Notes: a model not told the origin generated them from the letters alone. Shown: positions 45,228 to 54,816, counted from the first letter of the stretch. The stretch: DNA of 64,000 bases from Marinobacter profundi (GCF_002744715.1 NZ_KZ319370.1:453970-517969); one strand, 5' to 3'. Program-made: numbers and translations.

Positions 45228-46307
45228 TCAGATCTGGTCGTAGTCCAGAACCACCTTGTCGGTCACCGGGTAGCACTGGCAGGACAGCACGTAACCGGCC
45301 TCGACCTCGTAGTCTTCCAGCGCAAAGTTGGCGTCCATTTCCACTTCACCTTCCACCACCTTCGCCTTGCAGGTCGAGCACACGCCGGCCTTGCAGGAGT
45401 ATGGCAGGTCGGCGCCTTCGTCGTTACCGGCATCCAGAATGCTCTTGGTGTTGCGGGTCAGGTCGAAGGTCAGCGCGCGGCCGTCGGCAATCACGGTCAC
45501 TTCACTGACAGCGGCCGGGTCTACCTGGTTGTCGGCGCGGTCTTTACGGGCACGGGGAGCGCCACCGGCCGGGGTGAACAGTTCGAAGTGCACCTTGTCC
45601 TTTGCCACGCCGTGGCGGTACAGGGAGTCACGAACGGTTTCGGTCATTTCCTGGGGGCCACAGAGGAAAGCGGCGCTCAGGTGATCCACGTCGACCCAGC
45701 GGTCGAACAGGGCATCACACTTGTCGCTGTCGATGCGGCCGTTGTACAGGTCAATGTCCTGCTCTTCGCGGCTGAAGATGTAGACCAGGTTGAAGCGCTC
45801 CATGTAGCGGTTCTTGAGGTCTTCCAGCTGGTCACGGAACAGCGTGCTGGTGGTGGAACGGTTGCCGTAGAACAGGGTGAATTCGCTCTTGGGCTCGGTT
45901 TCCAGGGTGGTCTTGATGATCGACAGGATCGGCGTGATGCCACTGCCGGCCGCCACCGCCAGGTAGTTGCCGGCACGGGCCGGGTCCAGTTCCACCGAGA
46001 AGTGGCCCTGCGGCGGCATGACTTCCAGCGTGGCGCCGGGCTTCAACTGCTCGTTGGCGTAGGTGGAGAACAGGCCACCGGGGATCTTCTTGACCGCAAT
46101 CCGCAGTTCCTGGTCGTTCACGCTGGTGCAGATCGAGTAGGAGCGGCGCACTTCCTCTCCATCCATCTGGGTCCGCAGTACCAGGTGCTGGCCCTGTGTG
46201 TAGTGGAATTTGTCTGCGAGGTCTTGCGGCAGATCAAAGCACAGGGATACGGCGTCTCTTGTTTCCGGTCTGACCTCTTTGAGGGCCAGTGAGTAGAATT
46301 TATTCAT
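45228..46307 (-). CDS. paaE: Phenylacetyl-CoA epoxidase reductase subunit
   Basis: NADPH-dependent reductase that feeds the PaaABC epoxidase. The 359 residues carry the FAD/NAD reductase module first (RRSYSIC, AAGSGITPILSI, LCGPQEM) and a C-terminal plant-type ferredoxin domain (PYSCKAGVCSTCKAKV ... LSCQC). I chose ATG 46307; the longer frame runs back into paaD. It is fifth in paaABCDE. Confidence 0.94.
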   Translation of the reverse strand: MNKFYSLALKEVRPETRDAVSLCFDLPQDLADKFHYTQGQHLVLRTQMDGEEVRRSYSICTSVNDQELRIAVKKIPGGLFSTYANEQLKPGATLEVMPPQGHFSVELDPARAGNYLAVAAGSGITPILSIIKTTLETEPKSEFTLFYGNRSTTSTLFRDQLEDLKNRYMERFNLVYIFSREEQDIDLYNGRIDSDKCDALFDRWVDVDHLSAAFLCGPQEMTETVRDSLYRHGVAKDKVHFELFTPAGGAPRARKDRADNQVDPAAVSEVTVIADGRALTFDLTRNTKSILDAGNDEGADLPYSCKAGVCSTCKAKVVEGEVEMDANFALEDYEVEAGYVLSCQCYPVTDKVVLDYDQI

Positions 46308-46320
46308 GATCGTATCGGCT

Positions 46321-46890
46321 CTAGATGCATTTGAAATAATCGAAGGGTTCGAGACAGTCCTTGCAACGATAGAGCGCCTTGCAGGCTGTGGAACCGAACT
46401 CGCTGACCTGTTCGGTGTGGTCGCTGCCGCAGTGGGGGCAGGCAATCACTTCGGACTGGCCCAGCAGGCTGAGCTTGCTGGAGCTGCCCTGTGGCGGGGC
46501 GATGCCGAACACGCGGAGTTTTTCCTTCCCTTCGGGTGTGATCCAGTCGGTGGTCCACGCCGGGGTCAGTACCTGGTTGATCTGTGGATCACGAATGCCG
46601 GCGGCCCGCAGGGCTTCGGCAATCAGTTCCTCGATCAACTCGGTGGCAGGACAGCCGGAATAGGTGGGCGTCACGTCCACCGAGACGGTCTTGCCGTCCC
46701 AGCGAACGGCCCGGACAATGCCGAGCTCCACCACGCTGACTGCCGGAACCTCGGGGTCCTTGACCTCGTTCAGGAGGTTCCAGATGTCGTCCTCGGTCAG
46801 CAACTCCGGGTGGGCGTTAGCCGGCACCCGGTCGCTGGCGATGAGGCTGTCTACTGCTGACCGCGGGTCAGGCTCACCATACTTTTGCAT
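46321..46890 (-). CDS. paaD: PaaD, DUF59-type maturation factor of the epoxidase
   Basis: A 189-aa MIP18/DUF59 protein thought to help iron-sulfur assembly in the PaaABCE enzyme. It has EVKDPEVPAVSVVELGIVR, the TPTYSGCPATELI motif with the conserved Cys, and a C-terminal zinc-ribbon-like region (CPHCGSDHTEQVSEFGSTAC, ending CKDCLEPF). ATG 46890 overlaps the paaC end by 17 bases and matches the usual start of homology, although its ribosome site is weak. Confidence 0.9.
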   Translation of the reverse strand: MQKYGEPDPRSAVDSLIASDRVPANAHPELLTEDDIWNLLNEVKDPEVPAVSVVELGIVRAVRWDGKTVSVDVTPTYSGCPATELIEELIAEALRAAGIRDPQINQVLTPAWTTDWITPEGKEKLRVFGIAPPQGSSSKLSLLGQSEVIACPHCGSDHTEQVSEFGSTACKALYRCKDCLEPFDYFKCI

Positions 46891-47638
46891 CGGGATATGC
46901 TCGCTGCAGAAACTGCATTTCTGCCAGGATGAACCCCAGGTGTTCGGTGTGCTCACCGCGCTTACCGCCCAAGTACATCCAGGCATCATCGGGTTGCGGC
47001 GTCAGGGTGGCTTCCTGAAGGACTTCCTTCACCAGCCCGCGCCAGTCGTTGGTCAGTTGTGCGGTATCGGGGCCGATACCGGCGGCGGCGATCTGCTGGT
47101 CGACGTCGTCGGCCTGGATCAGCTCACCGGTAAAGCGCCACAGCAGGTCGATGCCGTCCTGCATCCGACGGTGGCTTTCCTCGGTGCCGTCACCCAGTCG
47201 CTTCACCCACTCGGAGGAGCGGCGCAGGTGGTAGGTCACCTCTTTCAGGGCCTTGGCGGCAATGCCGGCCACGCGCTCGTCACTGGAATTGACCAGGCCC
47301 TTGAGGGTGAAGTAGTGCCACACATCGTAGAAGAACTGCCGTGCCATGGTGACCGCGTAGTCGCCGTTAGGCTGTTCGGTGATCAGCAGGTTACGGTAGT
47401 CGTGGGCATCACGCAGGAACGCCAGCTGGTCGGCGTCGCGGCCCTTGCCTTCGAGCTCGGCCACGTATTCGTACCAGTTGCGGGCCTGGCCCACGAGATC
47501 CAGCGCGACGTTCATCAGCGCCATCTCTTCCTCGAGTGCCGGCGCCTTGCCGCACAGTTCGCACAGGCGCTGACCCAGGATCATGTCCGAGTCCGCCAGG
47601 CGCAGCAGATAGCTCTGCAGGATTTCCTTGTCAGTCAT
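46874..47638 (-). CDS. paaC: Phenylacetyl-CoA epoxidase structural subunit PaaC
   Basis: Ferritin-like partner subunit of PaaA, 254 aa, lacking a full di-iron ligand set as in the family. DSDMILGQRLCELCGKAP, LMNVALDLVGQARNWYEYV and EVTYHLRRSSEWVKRLGDGT are characteristic. A GGGGAC-type ribosome site precedes the ATG. It begins 12 bases after paaB. Confidence 0.94.
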   Translation of the reverse strand: MTDKEILQSYLLRLADSDMILGQRLCELCGKAPALEEEMALMNVALDLVGQARNWYEYVAELEGKGRDADQLAFLRDAHDYRNLLITEQPNGDYAVTMARQFFYDVWHYFTLKGLVNSSDERVAGIAAKALKEVTYHLRRSSEWVKRLGDGTEESHRRMQDGIDLLWRFTGELIQADDVDQQIAAAGIGPDTAQLTNDWRGLVKEVLQEATLTPQPDDAWMYLGGKRGEHTEHLGFILAEMQFLQRAYPDAKVW

Positions 47639-47650
47639 CGGGGACCTCCG

Positions 47651-47932
47651 TTACATGTGGCCGACTTCGTCGGGCAGCTTGTAGAAAGAGGCATGCCGGT
47701 AAACCTTGTCCTCGGACGGGTCGAACAGCACTTCCTTTTCGTCACCGGTGGACGCGGTGATCGCGCTGGACGGGACCACCCACAGGCTCACGCCTTCGTT
47801 ACGGCGGGTGTACAGGTCACGGGCGTTTTCCAGTGCCATCGCGGGATCGGATGCGTGAACACTGCCCACGTGCTTGTGGTTCAGACCGTGCTTGCTGCGT
47901 ACGAAAACTTCGTAAAGGCTCCATTCAGCCAT
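47651..47932 (-). CDS. paaB: Phenylacetyl-CoA epoxidase subunit PaaB
   Basis: Small 93-aa subunit needed for assembly of the multicomponent epoxidase. WSLYEVFVRSKHGLNHKHVG and LYTRRNEGVSLWVVPSSAI are diagnostic. ATG 47932 is chosen, with GGAGGA eight bases upstream; the frame to 48010 lies within paaA. Confidence 0.94.
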   Translation of the reverse strand: MAEWSLYEVFVRSKHGLNHKHVGSVHASDPAMALENARDLYTRRNEGVSLWVVPSSAITASTGDEKEVLFDPSEDKVYRHASFYKLPDEVGHM

Positions 47933-47949
47933 AATCTTTTCCTCCGGTA

Positions 47950-48939
47950 TCAGGCGGCTGCGCGCTGTTTTTGTTTTTCGGCATAGGCAACAGCGGCTTC
48001 GCGCACCCATGCACCCTCTTCAATGGCTTTCTTGCGAGTGGTAATCCGTTCACGGTTGCAGGGGCCGTTGCCCTTCAGCACGTCGTAGAACTCCTGCCAG
48101 TTGATCTCGCCGAAATCGTAGTGACCGCGCTCCTCGTTCCACTTCAGGTCGGGATCCGGTGCGGTGCAACCGAGGAACTCGAGCTGGGGTACGGTCTGGT
48201 CGATAAACATCTGGCGCAGTTCGTCGTTGCTCTTGCGCTTGATCTTCCAGGCCATGGACTGCTGGGAGTTGGGGGAGTCGTCGTCGTGGGGACCGAACAT
48301 CATCAGTGACGGCCACCACAGGCGGTTGATGGAATCCTGCACCATCTGCTTCTGCTCTTCGGTACCACCGCGCATCATGTCCAGCAGGATCTGGTAGCCC
48401 TGGCGCTGGTGGAAGCTCTCTTCCTTACAGATGCGGATCATCGCCCGGGAGTAAGGGCCGTAGGAGGTGCGCTGCAGTACAACCTGGTTGACGATGGCGG
48501 CGCCATCCACCAGCCAGCCGATGGCACCCATGTCTGCCCAGCTGATGGTCGGGTAGTTGAAGATGCTGGAATACTTGGCCTTGCCGCTGTGCAGCTTTTC
48601 GATTTCCTCATCGCGATCGGCGCCGAGGGTTTCCATGGCGCTGTAAAGGTAGAGACCGTGGCCGGCCTCGTCCTGGATCTTCGCCATCAGCTGCAGCTTG
48701 CGCTTCAGGGTGGGGGCACGGGTAACCCAGTTGCCTTCCGGCAGCATGCCAACCACTTCGGAGTGGGCGTGCTGGGAAATCTGGCGGATCAGGGTCTGGC
48801 GGTAGCCATCAGGCATCCAGTTCTTCGGTTCAATCTTGATTTCGGCGTCGACCCTCTCCTGGAACGCGCGCTCTTCGGGCGACATCTCTTCCAGGGTTCT
48901 GACGCGCTTGGCTCCGGTTTCGACGAGCTGGGCGTACAT
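47950..48939 (-). CDS. paaA: Phenylacetyl-CoA epoxidase catalytic subunit PaaA
   Basis: Di-iron oxygenase subunit that epoxidises the ring of phenylacetyl-CoA using O2. The 329 residues carry the ferritin-like metal motifs [13 protein letters not shown] and [15 protein letters not shown]. It is the first gene of paaABCDE-Z and has an upstream promoter with operator-like sequence. Confidence 0.95.
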   Translation of the reverse strand: MYAQLVETGAKRVRTLEEMSPEERAFQERVDAEIKIEPKNWMPDGYRQTLIRQISQHAHSEVVGMLPEGNWVTRAPTLKRKLQLMAKIQDEAGHGLYLYSAMETLGADRDEEIEKLHSGKAKYSSIFNYPTISWADMGAIGWLVDGAAIVNQVVLQRTSYGPYSRAMIRICKEESFHQRQGYQILLDMMRGGTEEQKQMVQDSINRLWWPSLMMFGPHDDDSPNSQQSMAWKIKRKSNDELRQMFIDQTVPQLEFLGCTAPDPDLKWNEERGHYDFGEINWQEFYDVLKGNGPCNRERITTRKKAIEEGAWVREAAVAYAEKQKQRAAA

Positions 48940-49020
48940 GCAATACCTCCGGTTCGGGCTTGTTGTTCTACTGGTCTGTGATCAGGCTGCCCTTAATGCT
49001 GTTATAGGGCTATGTACCTA

Positions 49021-49048
49021 ATACTATATGATACTGAATAAATATCAA
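49021..49048 (-). promoter_or_regulatory. Predicted paaA promoter with embedded operator
   Basis: On the minus strand a -35 TTGATA (49043-49048) and a -10 TAGTAT (49021-49026) are spaced by 16 bases, about 80 bases before paaA. TATATGATAC (+ strand, 49025-49034) lies across the spacer, so a repressor bound there would block RNA polymerase. The 48940-49267 gap is strikingly AT-rich compared with its neighbours. Confidence 0.55.
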
Positions 49049-49123
49049 GGTTTCGGTTTGTGTGTCATGTCTAGATAAAAGGTTGCCTGAGATAGGCCGA
49101 TGCCTTTGATTTAAAACAATAAA

Positions 49124-49138
49124 AAAGTGATACGCGAT
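49124..49138 (+). promoter_or_regulatory. Putative PaaX operator
   Basis: AAAGTGATACGCGAT agrees at 13 of 15 positions with the E. coli PaaX consensus as I recall it (WWTRTGATTCGCGWT). It lies about 75 bases upstream of the predicted paaA -35 box and 130 bases after the paaK stop. A TGTGTGTCA element stands between it and the promoter (49059-49067). Confidence 0.55.
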
Positions 49139-49267
49139 AAAATTCTATTGAGATCAGCTTTGGCAGAGTTAATTTAAATCAGTTTTTTGACCGGGTGAGG
49201 GGAATGCCGGTCGCAAGACGTGGGCAGCGAGGCCGGGGAAGGTGGCCCCGCTGCCGGTCAGGCCGGA

Positions 49268-50575
49268 TTACTTGCGACGGTCAATGACCCGCTTGGCCTT
49301 GCCTTCGGAACGGGCCAGGCGGTTGGGCTCAACCACCTCCACCCGGGTGCTGATACCGATGTAGGACTTGATGTGGTGCGCCAGTTCCTTCGCGGCCTTG
49401 GCCCGTACCTCGTCACCCATGCCAGCTTCGGGCTTGAGTTCGGCGCGGATGTTGACGCAGTCCAGGTTGCCTTCCTTGTACACCTCGATCTCGTAGTGCG
49501 GCGCCAGCGCCTCGCACTTCAGCACCTGCTCCTCGATCTGGCTGGGGAACACGTTGACCCCGCGGATGATCAGCATGTCGTCGCTGCGGCCGGTGATCTT
49601 GTCGATGCGGCGCATCGGACGGGCAGTGCCCGGCAGCAGGCGGGTCAGGTCCCGGGTGCGGTAACGCAGGATCGGCAGGGCAACTTTGGTCAGCGAGGTG
49701 AACACCAGCTCGCCGTACTCACCATCCGGCAGCACCTCGCCGGTATCCGGGTTGATGATCTCCGGATAGAAGTGGTCTTCCCAGATGGTGGGGCCATCCT
49801 TGGTTTCAATGCATTCCATACCCACGCCCGGGCCCATGACTTCTGACAGACCGTAGATGTCGAGGGCCTGGATGCCGAGCCGCTCTTCCAGCTCGCTGCG
49901 CATGCTGTTGGTCCAGGGCTCGGCACCAAAGATGCCCAGTCGCAGTGGCAGCTTGTGGGGATCGATGCCCTGGCGGTCGAGCTCGTCGGCGATGTTGAGC
50001 ATGTAGGACGGCGTGACCATGATGATGTCGGGCTGGAAGTCCTTGATCAGCTGAACCTGCTTCTCGGTCTGGCCGCCAGACATCGGAATGACCGTACAGC
50101 CCAGACGCTCGGCGCCGTAATGGGCGCCGAGGCCGCCGGTGAACAGGCCATAGCCGTAGGCGACGTGGACCTTGTCACCCCGGGAGCCGCCGCCAGCACG
50201 GATACAGCGGGCCACGATGTCGGCCCAGGTGTTGATGTCGCTCTGGGTATAACCCACCACGGTGGGTTTGCCGGTGGTGCCGCTGGAGGCATGCACCCGC
50301 ACCACGTCGGACATCGGCGTGGCGAACATGCCGAACGGATAGTTGTCGCGCAGGTCAGCCTTGGTGGTGAACGGGATCTTGGCCAGGTCTTCCAGAGAGT
50401 TGATGTCCATCGGCTTCAGGCCGATGTCGTCAAACGCCTTACGGTAGAACGGGACGTTGGTGTAGGCATGGACCACGCTCCAGCGCAGGCGCTGGAGTTG
50501 CTCGTGACGGAGTTCGTCAATGCTGGCGGTTTCCATGCGGTCAAGTTTGCCGATTTTTTGTAGTGGTAAGCTCAT
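49268..50575 (-). CDS. paaK: Phenylacetate-CoA ligase
   Basis: Committed step: phenylacetate + CoA + ATP to phenylacetyl-CoA, which is both substrate and inducer of the pathway. The 435-aa adenylate-forming enzyme shows the P-loop SSGTTGKP (97-104), LDIYGLSEVMGPGVGMEC, the hinge TGRSDDMLIIRGVNVFPSQI and the C-terminal catalytic lysine region RSEGKAKRVIDRRK. Last gene of paaGHIJK. Confidence 0.94.
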   Translation of the reverse strand: MSLPLQKIGKLDRMETASIDELRHEQLQRLRWSVVHAYTNVPFYRKAFDDIGLKPMDINSLEDLAKIPFTTKADLRDNYPFGMFATPMSDVVRVHASSGTTGKPTVVGYTQSDINTWADIVARCIRAGGGSRGDKVHVAYGYGLFTGGLGAHYGAERLGCTVIPMSGGQTEKQVQLIKDFQPDIIMVTPSYMLNIADELDRQGIDPHKLPLRLGIFGAEPWTNSMRSELEERLGIQALDIYGLSEVMGPGVGMECIETKDGPTIWEDHFYPEIINPDTGEVLPDGEYGELVFTSLTKVALPILRYRTRDLTRLLPGTARPMRRIDKITGRSDDMLIIRGVNVFPSQIEEQVLKCEALAPHYEIEVYKEGNLDCVNIRAELKPEAGMGDEVRAKAAKELAHHIKSYIGISTRVEVVEPNRLARSEGKAKRVIDRRK

Positions 50576-50630
50576 GATTCTGTCCTGCGTTGTTCTTGTG
50601 CCGTGATGTCAGTTGGTCTGTTAGCGGATC

Positions 50631-51878
50631 TCAGAGGGCGCCGTCAGTGCGCTCGATGATCAGTGCGATGCCCTGGCCAACGCCGATGCACATGGTGCAG
50701 AGGGCATAGCGGGCCTTCTTGCCGGCCTGGTGGCGGCGTTCCAGTTCGTTCAGTGCGGTGGTCACCAGGCGCGCACCACTCATGCCCAGCGGGTGGCCGA
50801 GGGCGATGGCGCCGCCGTTCGGGTTCACGTGCTCGGCATCGTCCGGCAGCCCGAGGTCGCGGGTTACCGCAAGGGCCTGGGCGGCGAAGGCTTCGTTCAG
50901 CTCGATCACATCCATATCGGCCAGTTCGAGGCCGGCGGTTTTCAGCACCTTACGGGTGGCCGGTGCCGGACCAAAGCCCATGATGCGCGGCTCAACCCCG
51001 GCGGTGGCCATGGCAATGACCTTGCCGCGGGCCTTGAGGCCGTACTGGCTGAGCGCTTCGCCGCTGGCCAGCAGCAGGGCGCAGGCGCCGTCGTTTACCC
51101 CGGAGGCATTGCCCGCGGTCACGGTGCCGTTCTCGCGGAACGGGGTCGCCAGTTTGGCCAGTTGTTCGAGGCTGGTTTCCCGCGGGTGCTCGTCGGTATC
51201 CACCACCAGCGGATCCTGCTTGCGGCGGGGGATGGTGACCGGGGTGATTTCGCTGGCAAACAGGCCTGCAGCCTGGGCGGTCGCGGTGCGCTGCTGGCTG
51301 CGCAGGGCGAAGGCGTCCTGGTCCTCGCGGGAAATATTGAACTGCGCCGCGACGTTTTCAGCGGTTTCCGGCATGGAGTCGATGCCGTACTGCTTCTTCA
51401 TCACCGGGTTGACGAAACGCCAGCCGATGGTGGTGTCAAAAATCTCGGCCTTGCGGCTGAATGCACTGTCGGCCTTGCCCATGACAAACGGTGCGCGGGA
51501 CATGGATTCGACGCCGCCGGCAATCATCAGGCTGGCTTCGCCGGTGCGGATGGCGCGGGCAGCGCTGCCAACGGCATCCATGCCGGAGCCGCACAGGCGG
51601 TTGATGGTGCTGCCCGGTACGTCGACCGGGAGCCCTGCCAGCAGCAGCGCCATACGGGCCACGTCACGGTTGTCTTCGCCGGCCTGGTTGGCACAGCCGT
51701 ACAGTACGTCGTCAATTTTCGACCAATCCAGTTCCGGATGGCGCTCGACCAGTGCCTTGATGGGTACCGCGCCGAGATCATCAGCACGGACGGCCGCCAG
51801 GGCTCCGCCGTAACGCCCGATAGGGGTGCGGATGGCGTCGACGATGTAGGCGTCTTGCAGGCGATTGTCAGTGCTCAT
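50631..51878 (-). CDS. paaJ: 3-oxoadipyl-CoA / 3-oxo-5,6-dehydrosuberyl-CoA thiolase
   Basis: A 415-aa thiolase acting at two steps of phenylacetate degradation. It has the nucleophile in NRLCGSGMDA (Cys96), the base in GGAIALGHPLGMSGAR and the second cysteine in TMCIGVGQGIA. PcaF-type thiolases of the beta-ketoadipate pathway are near-identical in motif; the context decides for PaaJ, though it may serve the benzoate route too. Confidence 0.92.
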   Translation of the reverse strand: MSTDNRLQDAYIVDAIRTPIGRYGGALAAVRADDLGAVPIKALVERHPELDWSKIDDVLYGCANQAGEDNRDVARMALLLAGLPVDVPGSTINRLCGSGMDAVGSAARAIRTGEASLMIAGGVESMSRAPFVMGKADSAFSRKAEIFDTTIGWRFVNPVMKKQYGIDSMPETAENVAAQFNISREDQDAFALRSQQRTATAQAAGLFASEITPVTIPRRKQDPLVVDTDEHPRETSLEQLAKLATPFRENGTVTAGNASGVNDGACALLLASGEALSQYGLKARGKVIAMATAGVEPRIMGFGPAPATRKVLKTAGLELADMDVIELNEAFAAQALAVTRDLGLPDDAEHVNPNGGAIALGHPLGMSGARLVTTALNELERRHQAGKKARYALCTMCIGVGQGIALIIERTDGAL

Positions 51879-52339
51879 GAATTTTCCTCCGAGTTACGAA
51901 CGGTTCCGCGCACTTCATAGGAGCGGCCACGGAACAGGGCCACGGTGCGGCCATTCTGGTTGGTCAGGGTGATGTCATAGACGCCGGTCCGGCCACCGCG
52001 GGAACGCTCCTCTGCGGTGGCGGTCAGCAGGTCGCCTTCCCTGGCGCCGTACATGTAATCAATGCTGCAGCCGGAGGCCACGGTAGCCCGGTCGTAGCTG
52101 TTGCAGGCAAAGGCAAAGGCGGAGTCCGCCAGGGTAAACAGGTAGCCACCGTGGCAGGAGCCGTGGCCCTGGATCATGTCCGCCGTCACCGACATGGTGA
52201 GGATGGCCTTGCCCGGCGCCACACTTTCGATCTTCATGCCCAGCTTCTGGCTGGCGCGGTCCCGGGCGAACATGGACTCGGCGCATTCTTCGGCCAGTTG
52301 CTGCGGGTCGGTCACGCTTTGTGGTTCGATTGTGCTCAT
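51875..52339 (-). CDS. paaI: PaaI hotdog thioesterase
   Basis: A 154-aa thioesterase that hydrolyses blocked ring-hydroxylated phenylacetyl-CoA products and so frees CoA. GHGSCHGGYLFTLADSAFAF contains the HGG and catalytic Asp of PaaI. It overlaps both neighbours by four bases (ATGA), fixing its place within paaGHIJK. Confidence 0.92.
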   Translation of the reverse strand: MSTIEPQSVTDPQQLAEECAESMFARDRASQKLGMKIESVAPGKAILTMSVTADMIQGHGSCHGGYLFTLADSAFAFACNSYDRATVASGCSIDYMYGAREGDLLTATAEERSRGGRTGVYDITLTNQNGRTVALFRGRSYEVRGTVRNSEENS

Positions 52340-53856
52340 GCGTAAAACCCCTTGTTGGCAAAATGGTTCTTGCGCAGCAGCAGCGCCGGACGGTAGCGGT
52401 CCTCGCCGTAGCTGTTCTGGATATGGTTCAGCACGGTGAATACCCGGCCGTTACCCAAGCGGTCACTCCAGCTCAGCGGGCCTTTCGGGTAATTCAGGCC
52501 GGCCTGCATCGCCAGGTCGATATCGGCAACGGTGGCCACGCCTTGCAAGTGGGCGTCGGCCGCTTCGTTGGCCAGCATGGCCACGGTGCGCATTACCACC
52601 AGGCCGGGGCGATCGGCAATCCGGCTGACGGCAATGCCGGCTTTCTGTAACAGGGCGCAGGCATCCTGCAGTGCCCGGGCCGAGGTCTGGTCAGCGGCAG
52701 CCAGGGCCAGCCGGCCGGCTTTGCGGTAATCGAACGCCAGGTCAAACAGCACCAGGTTGGCAATGCCGTCGACGGCGGCCCGCTCGGTGGCCATCCGGCC
52801 ATCGGTGAGTGCCAGTACTGCCTGGCCAAAACGCAGCTGGCCGGTGCCGTCCCGCTCGATGACGGTCAGGCCCGCTTCCCGCAGGCGCTCGACCAGAGCC
52901 TGGGCCGGGCCCAGGTCGCCTTCGGCGATGACCACCTGTTCGGTGCTGTCACAGTCAGGTTCGGTCTGTGGCGCGGGGCGTTCATCCCCGTCGCGGTAGC
53001 TGTAGAAACCCTGGCCGTTCTTGCGGCCGAGGCGGCCGGCTTCCACCAGTTCCTGCTGGATCAGCGAGGGCAGGAAGCGGGAATCCTGGAAATAGGCGTT
53101 GAATACCGAGTTGGTCACCGCGTAGTTGACGTCGTGGCCGATCAGGTCGGTCAGCTCGAAGGCGCCCATGCGGAAATTGCCGGCCTCGCGCATCAGCGCG
53201 TCGAGGGTGGCCGGGTCGGCGGCCTGCTCCTGCACCAGGCGCAGGCTTTCGGCATAGAACGGCCGTGCGACCCGGTTGACGATGAAACCGGGTGTGGAGG
53301 TGGCGTACACCGGCTTTTTGCCCCAGTTACTGGCGGTGGCGTGGACAGTTTCGGCCACCGTCTTGTCGGTTGCCAGGCCCAGTACGACCTCCACCAGTGC
53401 CATCAGCGGAGCGGGATTGAAAAAATGCATGCCGACCAGCCGCTGGGGCCGCTTCATCTGCGCGCCGAGGGCGGTGATGGAAATCGAGGAGGTGTTGGTG
53501 GCGAGAATGGTGTCATCGCCACAGAGGTCTTCCAGGTTGCTGAGCAGACCGCGTTTGATGTCCAGGTTCTCGACAATGGCTTCGATCACCAGGCCAGCGC
53601 TGGCCACCTCGGCAAGGGCGCTGACCGGCTGGATGCGGTTGATCAGGGCGTCCAGCGCCGGTTGTTCCATCTTGCCCTGGTCGACCCGGCGCTGCAGCTG
53701 TTTGGCAATGCTGGCACGGCCGGCTTCGGCGGCGCCTTCGCGCTGGTCATGAAGGAAGACCGGATGGCCGGCCTGGGCGGCCACCTGGGCAATCCCGGAG
53801 CCCATGGCGCCGGCGCCGATTACGGCAATGGCGATCTGGCTATCAAGTGCCGGCAT
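52336..53856 (-). CDS. paaH: 3-hydroxyadipyl-CoA dehydrogenase
   Basis: NAD+-dependent 3-hydroxyacyl-CoA dehydrogenase of 506 aa. It shows IAVIGAGAMGSGIAQVAAQA (GxGxxG 14-19), the catalytic His region GMHFFNPAPLMALVEV, and TPGFIVNRVARPFYAESLRL. A second, C-terminal dehydrogenase-type domain (LNYPKGPLSWSDRLG near the end) is typical of PaaH. It starts three bases after paaG. Confidence 0.93.
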   Translation of the reverse strand: MPALDSQIAIAVIGAGAMGSGIAQVAAQAGHPVFLHDQREGAAEAGRASIAKQLQRRVDQGKMEQPALDALINRIQPVSALAEVASAGLVIEAIVENLDIKRGLLSNLEDLCGDDTILATNTSSISITALGAQMKRPQRLVGMHFFNPAPLMALVEVVLGLATDKTVAETVHATASNWGKKPVYATSTPGFIVNRVARPFYAESLRLVQEQAADPATLDALMREAGNFRMGAFELTDLIGHDVNYAVTNSVFNAYFQDSRFLPSLIQQELVEAGRLGRKNGQGFYSYRDGDERPAPQTEPDCDSTEQVVIAEGDLGPAQALVERLREAGLTVIERDGTGQLRFGQAVLALTDGRMATERAAVDGIANLVLFDLAFDYRKAGRLALAAADQTSARALQDACALLQKAGIAVSRIADRPGLVVMRTVAMLANEAADAHLQGVATVADIDLAMQAGLNYPKGPLSWSDRLGNGRVFTVLNHIQNSYGEDRYRPALLLRKNHFANKGFYA

Positions 53857-53859
53857 GAC

Positions 53860-54651
53860 TTACTTCCCCTTGAACGACGGTGTGCGCTTTTCCATGAACG
53901 CGGCGACGCCCTCACGGTAGTCCTCGGTCCTGCCCGCCTGGCGCTGCAGATCCCGCTCCAGGTTGAGCTGTTCTTCAAAGGTGTTGCTGGCGCTGGCATG
54001 CAGGGCACGCTTGATCAGTGCCAGGCCCTTGGTGGGCTGGCTGGCGAAGTGGCGGGCCAGCTTCATGGTCTCTTCCATCAGCTGGTCGTTGTCGACACAG
54101 CGCCAGATCATGCCCCAGCTCTCCGCCTGTTCTGCGCCGATCTTGTCACCCAGCAGTGCCATACCCTTGGCGCGGGCCATACCGGCGAGGCGCGGCAGTG
54201 TCCAGGTACCACCGGAATCCGGTACCAGGCCCAGCTTGCAGAAGGCCTGCACGAAGCTGGCGGAGCGGGCGGCCAGGGTAATGTCGCAGGCCAGCGCAAT
54301 GTTGGCACCGGCGCCGGCGGCTACGCCATTGACCGCGCACAGCACCGGCATCGGCAGTTCACGCAGGCTGCGCATCATCGGGTTGTAGTAATTCTCGAGG
54401 GAGGCGCCGAGGTCCGGCACTTCCTGACCCGGAGCAACACTGCGGTCAGACAGGTCCTGGCCGGCACAGAAGCCGCGACCGGAGCCGGTGATCACCAGCA
54501 CGCGGACAGTCTCGTCCTTGCGCACGGTTTCAATGGCGTCGCGCATGCGCTCGTGCATGTCTACATTGAAGCTGTTGAGGCTGTCCGGACGGTTCAGGGT
54601 GAGCAGGGCGATGCCCTGGTCGATGTCTAGAAGGATGCTCGGCTGGGTCAT
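53860..54651 (-). CDS. paaG: 1,2-epoxyphenylacetyl-CoA isomerase
   Basis: Crotonase-fold enzyme of 263 aa that isomerises the ring epoxide to oxepin-CoA. It aligns to PaaG rather than PaaF by GQDLSDRSV, DLGASLENYYNPMMRSLREL and LVPDSGGTWTLPRLAGMARA, where the catalytic Asp is in PDSGG. ATG 54651 is chosen; a longer frame reaches 54816 without homology. It is the first gene of paaGHIJK, with a ~130-base leader. Confidence 0.92.
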   Translation of the reverse strand: MTQPSILLDIDQGIALLTLNRPDSLNSFNVDMHERMRDAIETVRKDETVRVLVITGSGRGFCAGQDLSDRSVAPGQEVPDLGASLENYYNPMMRSLRELPMPVLCAVNGVAAGAGANIALACDITLAARSASFVQAFCKLGLVPDSGGTWTLPRLAGMARAKGMALLGDKIGAEQAESWGMIWRCVDNDQLMEETMKLARHFASQPTKGLALIKRALHASASNTFEEQLNLERDLQRQAGRTEDYREGVAAFMEKRTPSFKGK

Positions 54652-54788
54652 GGTGTTATCCCGTTGTTGGTAGCAAGGATGACTGGAAGGGCGCGGGTCA
54701 GGCTTCGGTGACGAGAGGCTCGGGTTTCTTCCGGTGCATGTGCTGGCGGCCCTGTGTTGTTGGTTTGTCAGGGTAGTTTTGAGAAATG

Positions 54789-54816
54789 AGTATATCCCAG
54801 AATTGATACCCGTCAA
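54789..54816 (-). promoter_or_regulatory. Predicted paaG promoter with operator-like repeats
   Basis: On the minus strand TTGACG (54811-54816), 16 bases, TATACT (54789-54794). The spacer contains TGATAC (+ strand, 54804-54809), and a second TGATAC in the opposite direction lies at 54838-54843, just upstream of the -35 box. GATACCC...GGGTATC forms an inverted repeat across the region. The 54652-55105 gap holds no gene beyond these sites and the paaY leader. Confidence 0.55.

Noticed and set aside
53134..54630. 498-aa open frame antisense to paaH and paaG
   Set aside because: Both sense genes have intact motifs and operon overlaps; the antisense product resembles no family.
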